NCBI GenBank assembly: GCA_030141605.1
Contig: JAQGDQ010000550.1
Coordinates: 1 to 64,000 of the forward strand
Reading direction: 5' to 3'
Origin: Tubiluchus corallicola
Lineage: Eukaryota; Priapulida; Priapulimorpha; Priapulimorphida; Tubiluchidae
DNA length: 64,000 nucleotides
Shown: positions 13,301-23,838 of the stretch, one piece after another
Layout: each line of letters begins with the position of its first letter
Position numbering within the stretch: position 1 is the stretch's first letter
Made by a program: the position numbers and the translations under genes
Notes under the pieces: model-generated
Databases searched by the model: none
What the model saw: only the letters and a program-made list of their open reading frames with translations
What the model was told of the DNA's origin: nothing

Positions 13301-16300
13301 GTAAGCACGCTGCAAGTACACATTTAGTTTTGAATGTAGAAAATGAAATCTTCACATTATTCTGGAGGGAGATGTGATAATTGTACAGAAAATACGGCAA
13401 AATTGATGGAAATTAATACCTGCTTAAAGATTTGCAAGTTGTAAAATTCGAATGCCCCAACATAATACTATCCTTCTTTGTTGCATGAACTAGTGAAAGC
13501 ATGTCAACTTATTAGTTGTTAGATATGTACTTACATGCAATAATGTAACCAAGAGCTGATTTTACTACTATCTGACCCTATTGAAAATATGAGTTGATAT
13601 CTACTCTATCACAAATTCAGTTCCTACAAATCACAAGCTAGCTACATGTTCACCAAATGTGAATACATTTTAGCTCATCCAAACTGGTACAGACTTCTGC
13701 GGATGTATTTTTCTGGATAACTTCGATGAATAATTCGCATAGTTAAACACAATCGTGCAAAAATTTTGTCGAAACATAAAATCTCTTTACCTGAATGTAT
13801 ATGGACAAAAATTTATCACTTTGTGCAGAAGCATAAGAATGTGAATTTATTGATTTCGATGCATTGCCTTTCAAATGGAAGTTCTCAGTCCGCAATGCAA
13901 TACAAATTATAGTGCCAAGCTCATTTAACGCCCAAATTTTTGGCAAAACAAAACATATGTACTTGCACAGACAGGTATGTATTAACGAAAATAACACCAA
14001 ACTCGCTTAATGACAAATTTGTTGCTGTCCCAAAGTAAGCAGTATAGAGAGGCTTTACTGTAAGTATAAAAATATGTGTTTGTATGGACCTGTCTGGTTT
14101 TGATGGACACGTAGCCTAAAAGGACAGAAAAATCACAATTATTTGGCCTATACAAGGCTAAATGAGGTAAAAAAGATGTAACTTCAAAATTAGGAAACAA
14201 ACGGGCTTTAATCAAAAGTAGTTTAAAATTTGGTATACTCGAACAGGCCAGTTGAAACCAATCAATGTACAATTGTACACGTAACGTTAGCACCCAAAAT
14301 ATCACAATGATGAACTAAATTTCTTGATGCACAATTCATCACATTCAGAAAAGTGAACTCAAAAATTTCCCCATCACATGTCAGAACTTAAAATTTGTCA
14401 GGGTATTCCAGCAAACCTTGTTACCACCTTGAATGTGTTTCAGTATCATAATTCGTTTATATTTATTTCCCTGAATGAAAGCTTTTTGTACCTGATTTTG
14501 TCGTGCACAAGTTTCAACTGACTGTCTATCTTTGACATGTTCGACTGGAGAGTTTCCGTTTCCTCACGTATCACCTTCCCTTCTTGCTCCAAACTTGCTA
14601 CCTGTTCGCTGAGATCGCCGAGGGCCTCAAGCTCATCTATATGATCTTGGTTTTCGTTGCAAACAGAATCAAGTTGCCTAATCTCTCCAGCGATAGCCGA
14701 AAGCTGGTCACGTAGTTCTTTCTCTCGACCTTCCCAATAATGAATCTCTGTAATACGAAAAAACCTGTGAAAGCCTTTGGTTACTATCTGGCATTATAAC
14801 TGGAGCTGCTATAGCTGGGGCTAAGCTAGTCAAAACTTAAAAAAGTATACATACTAAAAAAATTTATAAGTACCCACTTGGGATGCAAACGAAATTACTT
14901 GTATCAGCTTAAAAATGAATGACATACCACACGTACTTTCTTAAAGGAGAGACGAAGCGTTCTGGGAAGTTAGGCTTAGTTCAATGTACATGAAAAATGT
15001 TAGAACAATTTAGTAATAAAAGTGTAATAAGCGCTTCGTGTAATTAGTAAAATCACTTTAAAATCATGGTCATTTCGCAGTTGTGTACCCCCATTTTCAA
15101 TGCCCATTCTTCTTCCAATGACATCATTCATCTAGAAGAAAGAAGCACCCGTCTATTTCTGTCAATGGTATAATAATTTTTTGCAAAAGATTAGATAAGC
15201 TAATTTTGTGATATTTTTGCACAAACATTAGGTAAGCTGCAGACGTCTGAGTTAGCTTAAACAGCGTAAGCTTAAGGAAAGCCACAAAGCACTTATGAAA
15301 AGTCAGGAAACCACCAGTTACATTATAATTTTCAAGCGAATTGCTGCTACCATCGTGCCTGAAAATTTCTATAGTGTGTATAAATTAACCTTATGTTTAA
15401 GTTTAAGTGATAATAGTAAAACAAATCCAACATGCTAAACGATGTCTTCTCCTTTATATAGAAAAAAAATCAAGAGGTGATTCATGAAAAAATGATCTGG
15501 ATTCAGACATGTAACCTGCAGATTAATTATAGTCAAAAAATTCCACGACCATTTTAGTTTCAATTTAGGAACGTAATATTATAAAATAAGCATATTTTTT
15601 GAAAATTGACTGGATAATTTAAATGCTTTTTCGTCAGGCTTATGATGATTGAGGCACAGTTCTAAATCATCCGAAGCAGCCCTCGCCTCAGTGGCGACCA
15701 ATTTGCTGGCTAAACCACCACAGCTAATATCAGAAAAATGCCAAATCCTTAAACAGTATGAAATTTAGTGTAAATATTGGAATATTTCCTTGAATAATGA
15801 GCTTGTAAAATATAAGGTGTGCAGGAACCAGTTGAAACTCAAGATAAATTGTTTTGCCAAGCCTAGGTTAAAAACACAAAAAACACTAGTTTTACAAAAC
15901 TAACAACTCATTATATTTGCCATGCAAAAGCTGTCATATTTTCAGCTAACATTTCAGCTAAAATATCTGCTAACATCTGGTAACATTTCTCTAGAATCAT
16001 AGAATTTTACAACGTTTTATATAATTCTCCACAGATACTATAAGTAAATCAAAATGTAAAGGAGAGATTTGTAAAACTATGCCTAACACGTGCAGAAATG
16101 ACTTAGTCGCATTAAGCTTTGCAAAGCAACTCCTAACACTGAGTTACTTGTTATATGTTATATGCAAAGCCCATGGATTTAGTGCTTAAACTTTAAAAAT
16201 TGTTGACAATATATAATCTCAAGTGCTGTATTTTACTAACTGTACTAACTACTTTAGCAGGTCACTTGCACTGCTTACAAAAATTCTTATCATTAGACTC

Positions 16301-19300
16301 ATAGAATAGCAAGGAAAAATCTAGATTTGCCAACCAAGGCGTCCTGGAAATGCAACTGGAATAATCTGCTAATCTAATGGATTCCTGCTAATCTAATGAT
16401 TACATTCAGTAAAATGTTAAAATCAATTAACTACCAAGTAATAACCTCTCCAGCGTGCCAGAGAATAAAGAGAAAACAACAAAAAAGTACAGATTATCTT
16501 CACTAGAAGGCTAACGAAAAAATATTGCTTTTCAATAGTTTACCAGTAGTTTTCAAATTTTTGTTACATGTTACTGTCAACATAAGATGTTAAAGTAAAA
16601 AGACTAAACTATTAACATAACGAAAATCATAGACGGATTCATGGATGGTAAAGTCTCATTTTTTCTTACGAAAAACAACGAACAGATACTTCAAAATCCA
16701 TTGCGGTTTCATCATCAGTGTTATATAGGCCAGTGTTATGTTAATCGCCTACATAACACAGATGATGAAACCCACAAAGGATCTCGAAATATCTATTTTT
16801 TGTTTTTTAGCATCCATGAATCCGTCTATGATTTTTGTTATGTTGATATTTTCAATAATGGATGCAAAATCGTTTAAGACATTAAACTATCGAGCTATTT
16901 GGATGTCACGTGTTACGTCTAGAGTGTAATTTAAATAAAAAAGAGTAGAGTAGTTAAGTATTTTTAACTATTTTACCTGTATCACTAGCATTAATTTGTG
17001 ATGTCTGCTCGCTTATCCTCTGTTGTTGTAAATGCACCAGTTTTATTAGATCATTATATCTCATATTATCCGCCACTTTTTTCCTAAATTCTTCCTCTCT
17101 GGAGTCCAACTGTGGCTCTGGATTCGGGGCGGGTGCATCCTGCCCCTCGGGAAAGTTATCCCGATCACGTTCGGGCAGATCGCTCGGCACCGGACTAGAA
17201 CTATCGACTGTGTCCTCGTTCACAATATTTAAAGCTGCCTTGAAAGAGTCAGTTCTTCTTGGCCCGTAATGCCGGACCTGATTGTATGAGACAAGGACTG
17301 GATGCTGATGTGGCACATTAGAATCACTATCGCAGACATTGCCGTAACTTTCATTGTCGCTGAAGGCGTGGCTCTCCAGTTCCTGCCGCCAGTGACCACT
17401 ATATCCTTCACTATCACTCATCGCTTTACTGGCCTCGTCCTGGTTGTAGCCCCGCTGTCGATGCTTCCGGTGAGGATAGCGGTTGTGATGACTCGGACTT
17501 GGTTTTGATACAGGTGGTTCATCTTCCTCTCGCAGAGGGTCGTTAGAGTCGAATGATTTGGCACCACGGGTGTGTTCAAGCCATCGGGCACGGGGCGAAC
17601 TCGTGCTCATCAGTTCCGTGTCGCTGCTCACATTGGTTTGATGATGCGGAGTTCGCACCCACGGCAGTTCGTACCTAAAGAGAAAATCAACAAAAATTAG
17701 CTTTTCCTTTTAACTGACTTGTCCATCACGCCATTTATTCATTCAGATTCTCGGAAGATGAAATTTTTTATAATCCGTCATTTGCATTTAGACATCATAT
17801 TAATAAGCACCTTAAACTTTTAAATTAAAAATACAACTGCGTTCATGGTATCAAATCTTCAGCAAAGCATTTTACTGACACTCAGAATGTATACAAGTTA
17901 AAACAACGTCAGCAGTCACCGCTTTGGCTATACATTTTACTGATAATCAGGGTGTATACAAGTTAATACAAGGAGAACCAGTGACCGTTATGGCTAGGTA
18001 CAATGAAATAATGATCAAGACTTAAACTCTAATCAGCAGTGCTTAGAATTTATAACCCGGTTTGCAACCACGTTATCTGGAACCACATGAAATTTCACTA
18101 AGCAAGCTAAATCTTGAGCGCTTCATCAAAAAATTACATGCTGAAAAACTTGATCAACGGCAAAGGCTCTCCTATAGATCTACCATAAAAATTGACACAC
18201 CTTTTGTACATTGCAAACTGTGCACTGATAACCTTGTTGGCTGATGAACTCTAAAATAAAGAAGCCAGAATACAACTTGATCGCGGCACAGCTGAGTAAA
18301 CTCAGCATCAACTGAGCATGGCTTCATGACATTTCACTATAGATACGCCCAGCTTTCAACAGGACTTCGAATGTGGAATTGCAAACACCACAATATCGAC
18401 TCCTGTAACCATCCAGAAATTGTAGTTGCTGTACTTAGGCGAATTTACAAGAAAAACAAAAAGCGCTTGTCACGTGACGTCTAACTGGTAGGCGTACTGC
18501 CGCTATGTAGCTTGTGTTTTCTGGCTTCATCTGCGGTTTAGGTCTGTTTGTTTTGTTTGACTTCAGAGTATCAATAAATCACTCAGAATGAAGACAAATG
18601 AACGATTTGTATATCCATAAAAAAGTTTGATACCGAAAGCCGACGTTCTGTTTACACACGATATTTTCAAAGCGGTACATGATATAGTTGCATTACCACC
18701 TACAAAATCAAGCATACTTTGGGATCGTAGGGCCTAACTGAATCTAAAATCCAGGTGAATCGAGTTAACGCAGGCATTGGTAGCAATGAATCATTTTTTT
18801 GCTATGTGCAACTAATAAGTCGACAAATTCTTCGACGTAACCTCAATTGACTTAAGAGAAATATCAACAATAGACACCTTCTATAGCTAACAAATTAGAT
18901 TTATAAATTCAATTTCTCTGGATATGTATTTGCATTTAAAGCTTACTATTGCAGCCCCTTACCCAGAGTGACATTTGCTTTGTTTGGGGCTACTTGTATA
19001 GAGAATGTGTTCATACAACGTGTCTCAAATATTGGTATGACTTGTGTCGGAAATTTAATAACAAGTATATATAGATGTGTGAGTCTGTGTATGTGTTAGC
19101 ATTTGGCAGCTCTGGAAAAAATAAAATAGAGTAGTTTTCCACAAAAAAATTTTGCACAAAATCCGGTCAATTTGTTGCAGAATTAAAGACAGGGATGTGA
19201 TTAAGAAAGGCCTCAGTAAAACACCAACATCTACTTCTGATGTCAAAAGTAAAAGCAACAAAAACAACGATAACGAAGATGACAACAACAACAACAACGA

Positions 19301-20604
19301 GAAAAGAATGCAAAGCCAGAATTTGAGAATCAAGTCATTAAAGCTCTTGTTTTAATGAGATGCTCGTATTCTCGTGACACCGAAATTGCATCCTCAAAGC
19401 ACTAGTTCATGCAGTTAGTTAAATTTGCAGACCATCCATTAGATGTCAGCACAATGCAAAGCACACTGATACACTCCTGTGTGCTGGAAGGCATGCTTAC
19501 AAGGGGTTTATTTATTGCCTTTCTTCAATTTTAAACTCGACTATTCACATTTTCAAGCCTGTCAATTTTTGAAAAGAACGTAAGATAATGTATGGCAAGT
19601 TACGGCAAAGCATTTTGGAAGAAAGTTTATCAAAAACTTTGCTCTGGACTGACAAGAATCGGCCTTAATTTAAATGTCAGTTTATTCAGCTCAAATGAAT
19701 TGGTAATTGTTCAATGAAGAGACTATAGAACCTTAAGCTGCCATGTTTTTAAAACCATTTGTATTTGCTCAACATTAGCAGGTCAAATAACTGCAAATGG
19801 ATAAATTTACTCCTTTGTGTTCTGGTTTTTGCCAGCGATGGAATGTGTAATTTGTAAACAGTGACCTAGAAAAATTGAATGGAAAAATATTGGAGCAGAA
19901 AGAAAAAAGTATTGCTGGCTCATGTTACATGCAACACCAAAGTTAGAATTAATTAACGTCTGCATTTACCTGGGACGATTCCGACTGGAGGGCAACTGCT
20001 CGTGAGGCCACTTCTTCAAGACGTCTTTAGGTAGCGACCGTCGAAATCCTTGATCCCTGCTGCCGACGCCCGATCCCCTCATGACATCCAGTCCCTGACT
20101 TTGACCGGGGTCCCCATATCGGGCATCGTTTGACCGACCCGATTCACTGCAGTCACTCGGTGGTGGCGACTGCAGATGGTTATTGTCTCTTGAACCGGGT
20201 TTTGAAGCAATGTCACTAGGAGGTGATACTACTCTACCATGCACTCCACTAAAAGTGGTGTTTTTTCTAATACTGGAATCCCGCCCACTGGCCCGCTCTC
20301 TATAAGGTGGAGAGAAGTTATGCAACAGCGTATTTTGCGCAGAAGGAGACCTCGTCTGACTGTCCGACTTTCTAAGAACAAATTGCACTTCGTTAGCATA
20401 TTCCCCCCACTTAGAAAGTGTCTGGCAAGGTTGATCAGAAGGGGACATTAGACGTTCGTTATCTCTCCATCGTTCCAAAAGCACAAAGCGTCCAGTTTTG
20501 CCCGTAGCGTGAGCCAAAGCAATGACCACATCTTGACAAGTGGTTTTCTCTGTTACACCACATATTATGCGCTGTATGCCGTCCACCCAGACTTTCAGCT
20601 CCAT
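10263..20604 (-). CDS. RASSF8: N-terminal RASSF family protein (RASSF7/RASSF8-like), complete six-exon CDS
   Basis: Coding exons in order: 20604-19970, 17674-16977, 14747-14492, 13309-13171, 12025-11857, 10372-10263. Together they give 2007 nt, i.e. 668 residues plus stop. Every intron is GT-AG and phases agree across all five joins (2,1,2,0,1). Residues 1-85 form a Ras-association (ubiquitin-like) domain starting MELKVWVDGIQRIICGVTE, closely matching the N-terminus I know for RASSF7/8. Residues about 85-400 are Ser/Pro/Arg-rich and likely disordered; about 405-620 are Glu/Lys/Gln-rich coiled coil; the tail ends in HGMWV. Family members are cytoplasmic or junctional scaffolds linked to cell adhesion, growth control and mitosis; which partner it binds here is not visible. 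The start sits 3 nt after an acceptor, so at least one 5' UTR exon lies upstream. The choice of RASSF8 over RASSF7 is tentative. Confidence 0.93.
11857..12025 (-). CDS. RASSF8: RASSF coding exon 5 (end of coiled coil)
   Basis: Acceptor GTGTTTAG, donor GTAAAA. Encodes about 56 residues starting ETVQEMEKVSEQINELEAKI and ending in a Ser/Thr/Glu-rich segment. Starts in phase 0 and ends in phase 1. Not visible as a long open frame because neighbouring stops truncate it. Confidence 0.9.
13171..13309 (-). CDS. RASSF8: RASSF coding exon 4 (coiled coil)
   Basis: Acceptor ACTTGCAG, donor GTATGTG. Encodes about 46 residues rich in Lys/Glu (VLTERHDKESKEWEEVKQ, then a KKKQKELKELHE segment). Both phases agree with exons 3 and 5. 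Confidence 0.92.
14492..14747 (-). CDS. RASSF8: RASSF coding exon 3 (coiled coil)
   Basis: Acceptor ATTACAG, donor GTACAA. Encodes about 85 residues of heptad-like coiled coil (e.g. IHYWEGREKELRDQL, then repeated Glu/Gln/Leu). Length 256 nt fits phase 1 in and phase 2 out. Confidence 0.92.
16614..16844. mobile_element. 231 bp foldback (long hairpin) element in a RASSF intron
   Basis: Left arm 16614-16730 and right arm 16747-16844 are inverted copies around a 16 nt loop. The outer 34 nt match at 33 positions (ends AACATAAC, then AAAATCATAGACGGATTCAT). The innermost 26 nt match at about 24 positions (GGTTTCATCATC..GTGTTAT). The middle is looser, and the left arm is about 19 nt longer. It starts about 130 bp downstream of the exon 2 donor, inside the intron between coding exons 2 and 3. 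No transposase and no clear target duplication; class unknown. Confidence 0.85.
16977..17674 (-). CDS. RASSF8: RASSF coding exon 2 (disordered linker and start of coiled coil)
   Basis: Runs from a TTTCTCTTTAG acceptor to a GTAAAATAG donor and encodes residues about 212-444. It is polar, with His/Arg-rich and acidic patches, then a Glu/Lys/Gln-rich stretch (REEEFRKKVADNMRYNDL) that opens the coiled coil. The phase-2 join to exon 1 creates an Arg codon followed by YELPWV. Confidence 0.92.
17868..17998. repeat. 65 bp imperfect tandem duplication in a RASSF intron
   Basis: CATTTTACTGA..TCAG..GTATACAAGTTAA..CA occurs from 17868 and again from 17933, period 65 bp, with roughly four of five positions shared. 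It lies just upstream of the coding exon 2 acceptor on the transcribed strand. Confidence 0.8.
19970..20604 (-). CDS. RASSF8: RASSF coding exon 1 (Ras-association domain)
   Basis: Encodes residues 1-211 plus two bases. The exon itself begins at 20607 after a TTCTTACAG acceptor, followed by AAG then the ATG, so the preceding exon is untranslated. It ends CGTCCCAG before GTAAAT. The RA domain fills the first 85 codons (motifs CQDVVIALAHATGKTGRF and LLERWRDNERL); a Ser/Arg/Pro-rich linker follows. Confidence 0.93.
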
Positions 20605-20617
20605 CTTCTGTAAGAAA
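20605..20617 (-). promoter_or_regulatory. RASSF8: Splice acceptor feeding the RASSF start-codon exon
   Basis: On the minus strand a pyrimidine-rich run ending TTCTTACAG is followed by AAG and the start ATG. This implies a spliced 5' UTR. The upstream exon and promoter could not be located. Confidence 0.7.
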
Positions 20618-21061
20618 AAAGAAACAAAGACTTGAGTTCTACCAACACATCAACTTACAAGCATTCTAGTCAATATCTTCCATGGCTTCTAAAAAGAGGG
20701 CGCAGTATTACATATGACCAGAGCCTATGGAGCCCCCAGATTAGTAGTTTTACTGGTTTTACACGAGACATACACTTTTATGGTGAAAAGTCCTACGTTG
20801 TTCTGGTTGTTGCAAAATCTAATATTTTTTCCAAACAGTTTGTAGTTTTGCCTTGTTTGTAAAGTGTGCAATTATTATCATACAGGTACTGTAACGATAC
20901 TAAGGATTTTATTCTTGGACAAATATTTAATTACATGTAAGAGGCACCCTCTAACAATCACATGTTTATTGAACGTAGAGATCGTTTCGACTGTAAGAGT
21001 CATTAATGATGTTAAAATATTAAGGTATAAAATGTCATTAATCTCACTCAAAATATACAGC

Positions 21062-21064
<3 letters not shown>

Positions 21065-21123
<59 letters not shown>
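21065..21123. repeat. (AT)n microsatellite
   Basis: About 58 bp of uninterrupted AT dinucleotides. Confidence 0.97.
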
Positions 21124-21126
<3 letters not shown>

Positions 21127-21678
21127 GCATCAATCAGCGTACAAATGCTGCTATGATACTAAGGATTTTGTTTTTGAACAAATATTTAATTGTATATTGG
21201 AGCATCATTTATCATGTGTGATCGGACGTCTAAGGTTGATTCGTGACGGAATACAGATTTCAATCATTAAAGACTAATTAAGGTTGAAAATTAAATCTGC
21301 ATATTACCCTAGAGGCAAATAAATTTACCAAGGCGTCAAAGATAAGACAAAATAGAAGGTCTTGTCAAAATCTGTACTTAATACGAATTCCTAGGTCGCG
21401 CATTGCCAACGGCCAAATAATTATGAAGAAACTAGAACATTCTAAGGTTTGCCACATTGCCCACGTACACCAACAATACAAAATAGTACGTTTCATATAA
21501 TAGTAAGCTGTAGGTTAAACGCAAACACTTATTAATCATTACCGCTGACAGCTCTGTAAGTAATCAAAAAGGTATTTAAGGTCAATTTCATTGAAATGGT
21601 TGAAAAGGGGAATAAATCAACTGAAAAATAACGGAAAAGACGCCAGATTCTGCAAGACCAGAACTCTAGCATGTAGAG

Positions 21679-22441
21679 TTTTTTTTAAAAACTATTAAAT
21701 AATTAGTAAACTAAACATTAACACTTCTCAACCCATATTTTAAATAGACATGACACAAACTCATCCATGTGCACAGTGTCACGTGAAACAAGCACCACTG
21801 TAAGGATAGGCGATTCTGAAATTTTGCAATTCGATTATAATCTTGTTCTTGTAATTCGATATCACGATTAATCTTTTGTGACGATTTTCAGTGTTTTGGC
21901 CATATTTTTCAGTTATTTGCAGTGAAATATAACCTATAGCTTATTCAAACCTTCCTCCTGCTATTTTCCTATTCAGAAACTATTTTTACCGGCACATACC
22001 TGCTTTTTCGTTAATTACTCTATGACCACATCACTACACGCGTCACATGTCAACGAATTTGGATCCCACAGTTTGCAACATTGTGGTTCACAATTGTGTA
22101 CATTGTGGAAAATGAGAAAAATGAAGGTCTCGATTAACTGAATTACTGTTCGACGTCGAATAAATCGATTTATACATGGCTGTAACCGCGATTAATTCGA
22201 TTAATCTATTAATCGCCCATCACTTGACCATTGGTTAGCAAACATTCATTTTTCATGAGGCGGCTTTTTCTCCCCACGGCTTACGCCTTACGGATTACAA
22301 CTCTGTGTGACCCAGGCCTAACACGTAAAATTTTCTTTAGCAACTATTAAGTAATCAGTAAACACTAATACTTTCGATTTATATATTTTATAGGCATGAC
22401 ACAAACTGACCCATTTCAATGTGCAAGTGTCACTTGAAATA
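21679..22441. repeat. Imperfect direct repeat flanking a transposon-like insert
   Basis: Copy A (21679-21790) and copy B (22327-22441) share the order AACTATTAA.TAAT.AGTAAAC, then CATGACACAAACT, then GTGCA.AGTGTCAC.TGAAA. Identity is moderate, roughly 75-80 percent by eye. A hAT-like element (21796-22226) sits directly after copy A. Confidence 0.65.
21796..22226. mobile_element. Degenerate hAT-like non-autonomous element (MITE)
   Basis: The right end reads inward as GTGATGGGCGATTAAT followed by ATTAATCGAATTAATCG. The left end reads GGATAGGCGATTCTGAAAT with AATTCGATTATAATC. Such GGGCGATTAATCG ends are familiar from hAT-type transposons. No transposase frame and no clean 8 bp target duplication, so the assignment rests on the ends alone. 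Confidence 0.5.
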
Positions 22442-23394
22442 CAAAATTGTTTCAAAACAAATTAAGTTTTAATGGTTACCGCCTAGTTAAGCAAATGATT
22501 CGCCTTGTTAAAGCGAGTCACACACAAGTTACTTTATGATTGATCGCTTAATTCACACGCACGTATACTTTGAGCATAAAATTCATTGAGAATTCGAGGT
22601 CAGGGTGCAACCTCATATCAAATATTTGATCTAATCTAGATTAGTTTAATTTTACGAGCAATCGAGCATAAATCGATGATGTATGAACAGAACACACGTG
22701 ACAGAAGGCCACACAGTCAAGGGGGTGGGGTGGTTTGGTACGACTGCATGCAGGGCACATCTGAGAGTGAATTAAGAATATAACGAAATTATGCACATAT
22801 AGATGGCCAGGAAGCAGGCTGTTTCATCCCATGGTTCGTTAACTCATGATTTTAACCTTGAAAATCATTTAACTGTGTATATTTGTGCAAAGCCTGAAGA
22901 ATGCTTCTCTTTCAACTTTTTCTCGTTTATCTCAACTCCGATTTTCACTCAACTTTATTGGAGTTGCTGTTCTACTCATCTGTAAATTAATCACAGACGA
23001 GTTTGGCCTAGAAATTTTCTCACAGGTTGTTTTTTTACAAACTGAAACACAACAAACGCAAATGATAATTTCAAGTTATATACCAGCATAATTACTGTGT
23101 AATCAAATGTTGTAAAAACCGACACTTGCAATTAAACATAATTTGCTGAAAATGAATGATTGTTTGCCAATAGGCAACTCATTGACAGTCTATCACAATA
23201 CATTATAATTTTAGACCGCACAAATGTGGAATTGTGCTTGTAAAGGAGGGCAAAAAATGTACTAAAAACATAGAGCAACAAATTACAAAATAAGCTCATA
23301 ATTTCTCAATTAGTTTTATCAAGCAGTTTGTAACTTTGTGTAGAATATGTACAAAGTATAATTGCTTGTCGCTCTGAAAAAAATTTGTGACACG

Positions 23395-23525
23395 TCATGC
23401 GAAAGGGGACGGGGGAGGGACGGTCAAATGACTACCGGATAATAGACCACTGCCCAAGGAACCACCGGACAAGTGGTCAGGGGACGAGCACGGACAAGGA
23501 TCACTGGTCTTTGACCAAATTTGAC
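23395..23525 (-). CDS. Candidate 3' terminal coding exon (speculative)
   Basis: A 131 bp GC-rich segment preceded on the minus strand by a good acceptor (CTCTTTGCTGTAG). It stays open in phase 1 for 42 codons rich in Ser/Gly/Pro (start QIWSKTSDPCPC) before a TGA. The phase matches a potential GTGTTT donor at 26357-26362 inside the end of the acidic frame at 26328-27485; joining them would give about 417 residues and replace that frame's odd hydrophobic tail. The segment is partly repetitive (GACC/GGTC phrases), so chance openness is quite possible. Confidence 0.25.
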
Positions 23526-23822
23526 CTACAGCAAAGAGATCATATATATACACAAATTTATGGTCTGTATTTCTAGGTGTTGACAATAAGTTATAGATAG
23601 ATTTTTCAGATTACTAATGTTTTGTCTGTTCCTTTTTGATGTCAATAAGCACACAAGTTCCCGTCTCATTGTTCCTCGTTTTAACTTCTCAAGTGAATTT
23701 TGATATTACTACTCTCCGCTAGGAATACTGCACGTAAGAATACATTCACACGATTTTGCAATTTTACACACAGTTTAGCTAGTAACTGTAGCGAACATCC
23801 TCCATTAATCTTCGCAGCAACA

Positions 23823-23838
23823 CCCCCCCCCCCCCCCC
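23823..23838. repeat. Poly-C tract
   Basis: Run of 16 C on the plus strand (poly-G on the minus), which breaks local frames into Pro or Gly runs. Confidence 0.95.

Larger units (their letters stand above)
20618..23394. other. Non-coding region, probably RASSF 5' intron or intergenic
   Basis: Contains an AT microsatellite, an approximately 110 bp imperfect direct repeat and a hAT-like non-autonomous element. Open frames here (e.g. 20632-20862, 20864-21124, 22803-23091 plus) are short, partly microsatellite-derived, and show no domain. Confidence 0.5.
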
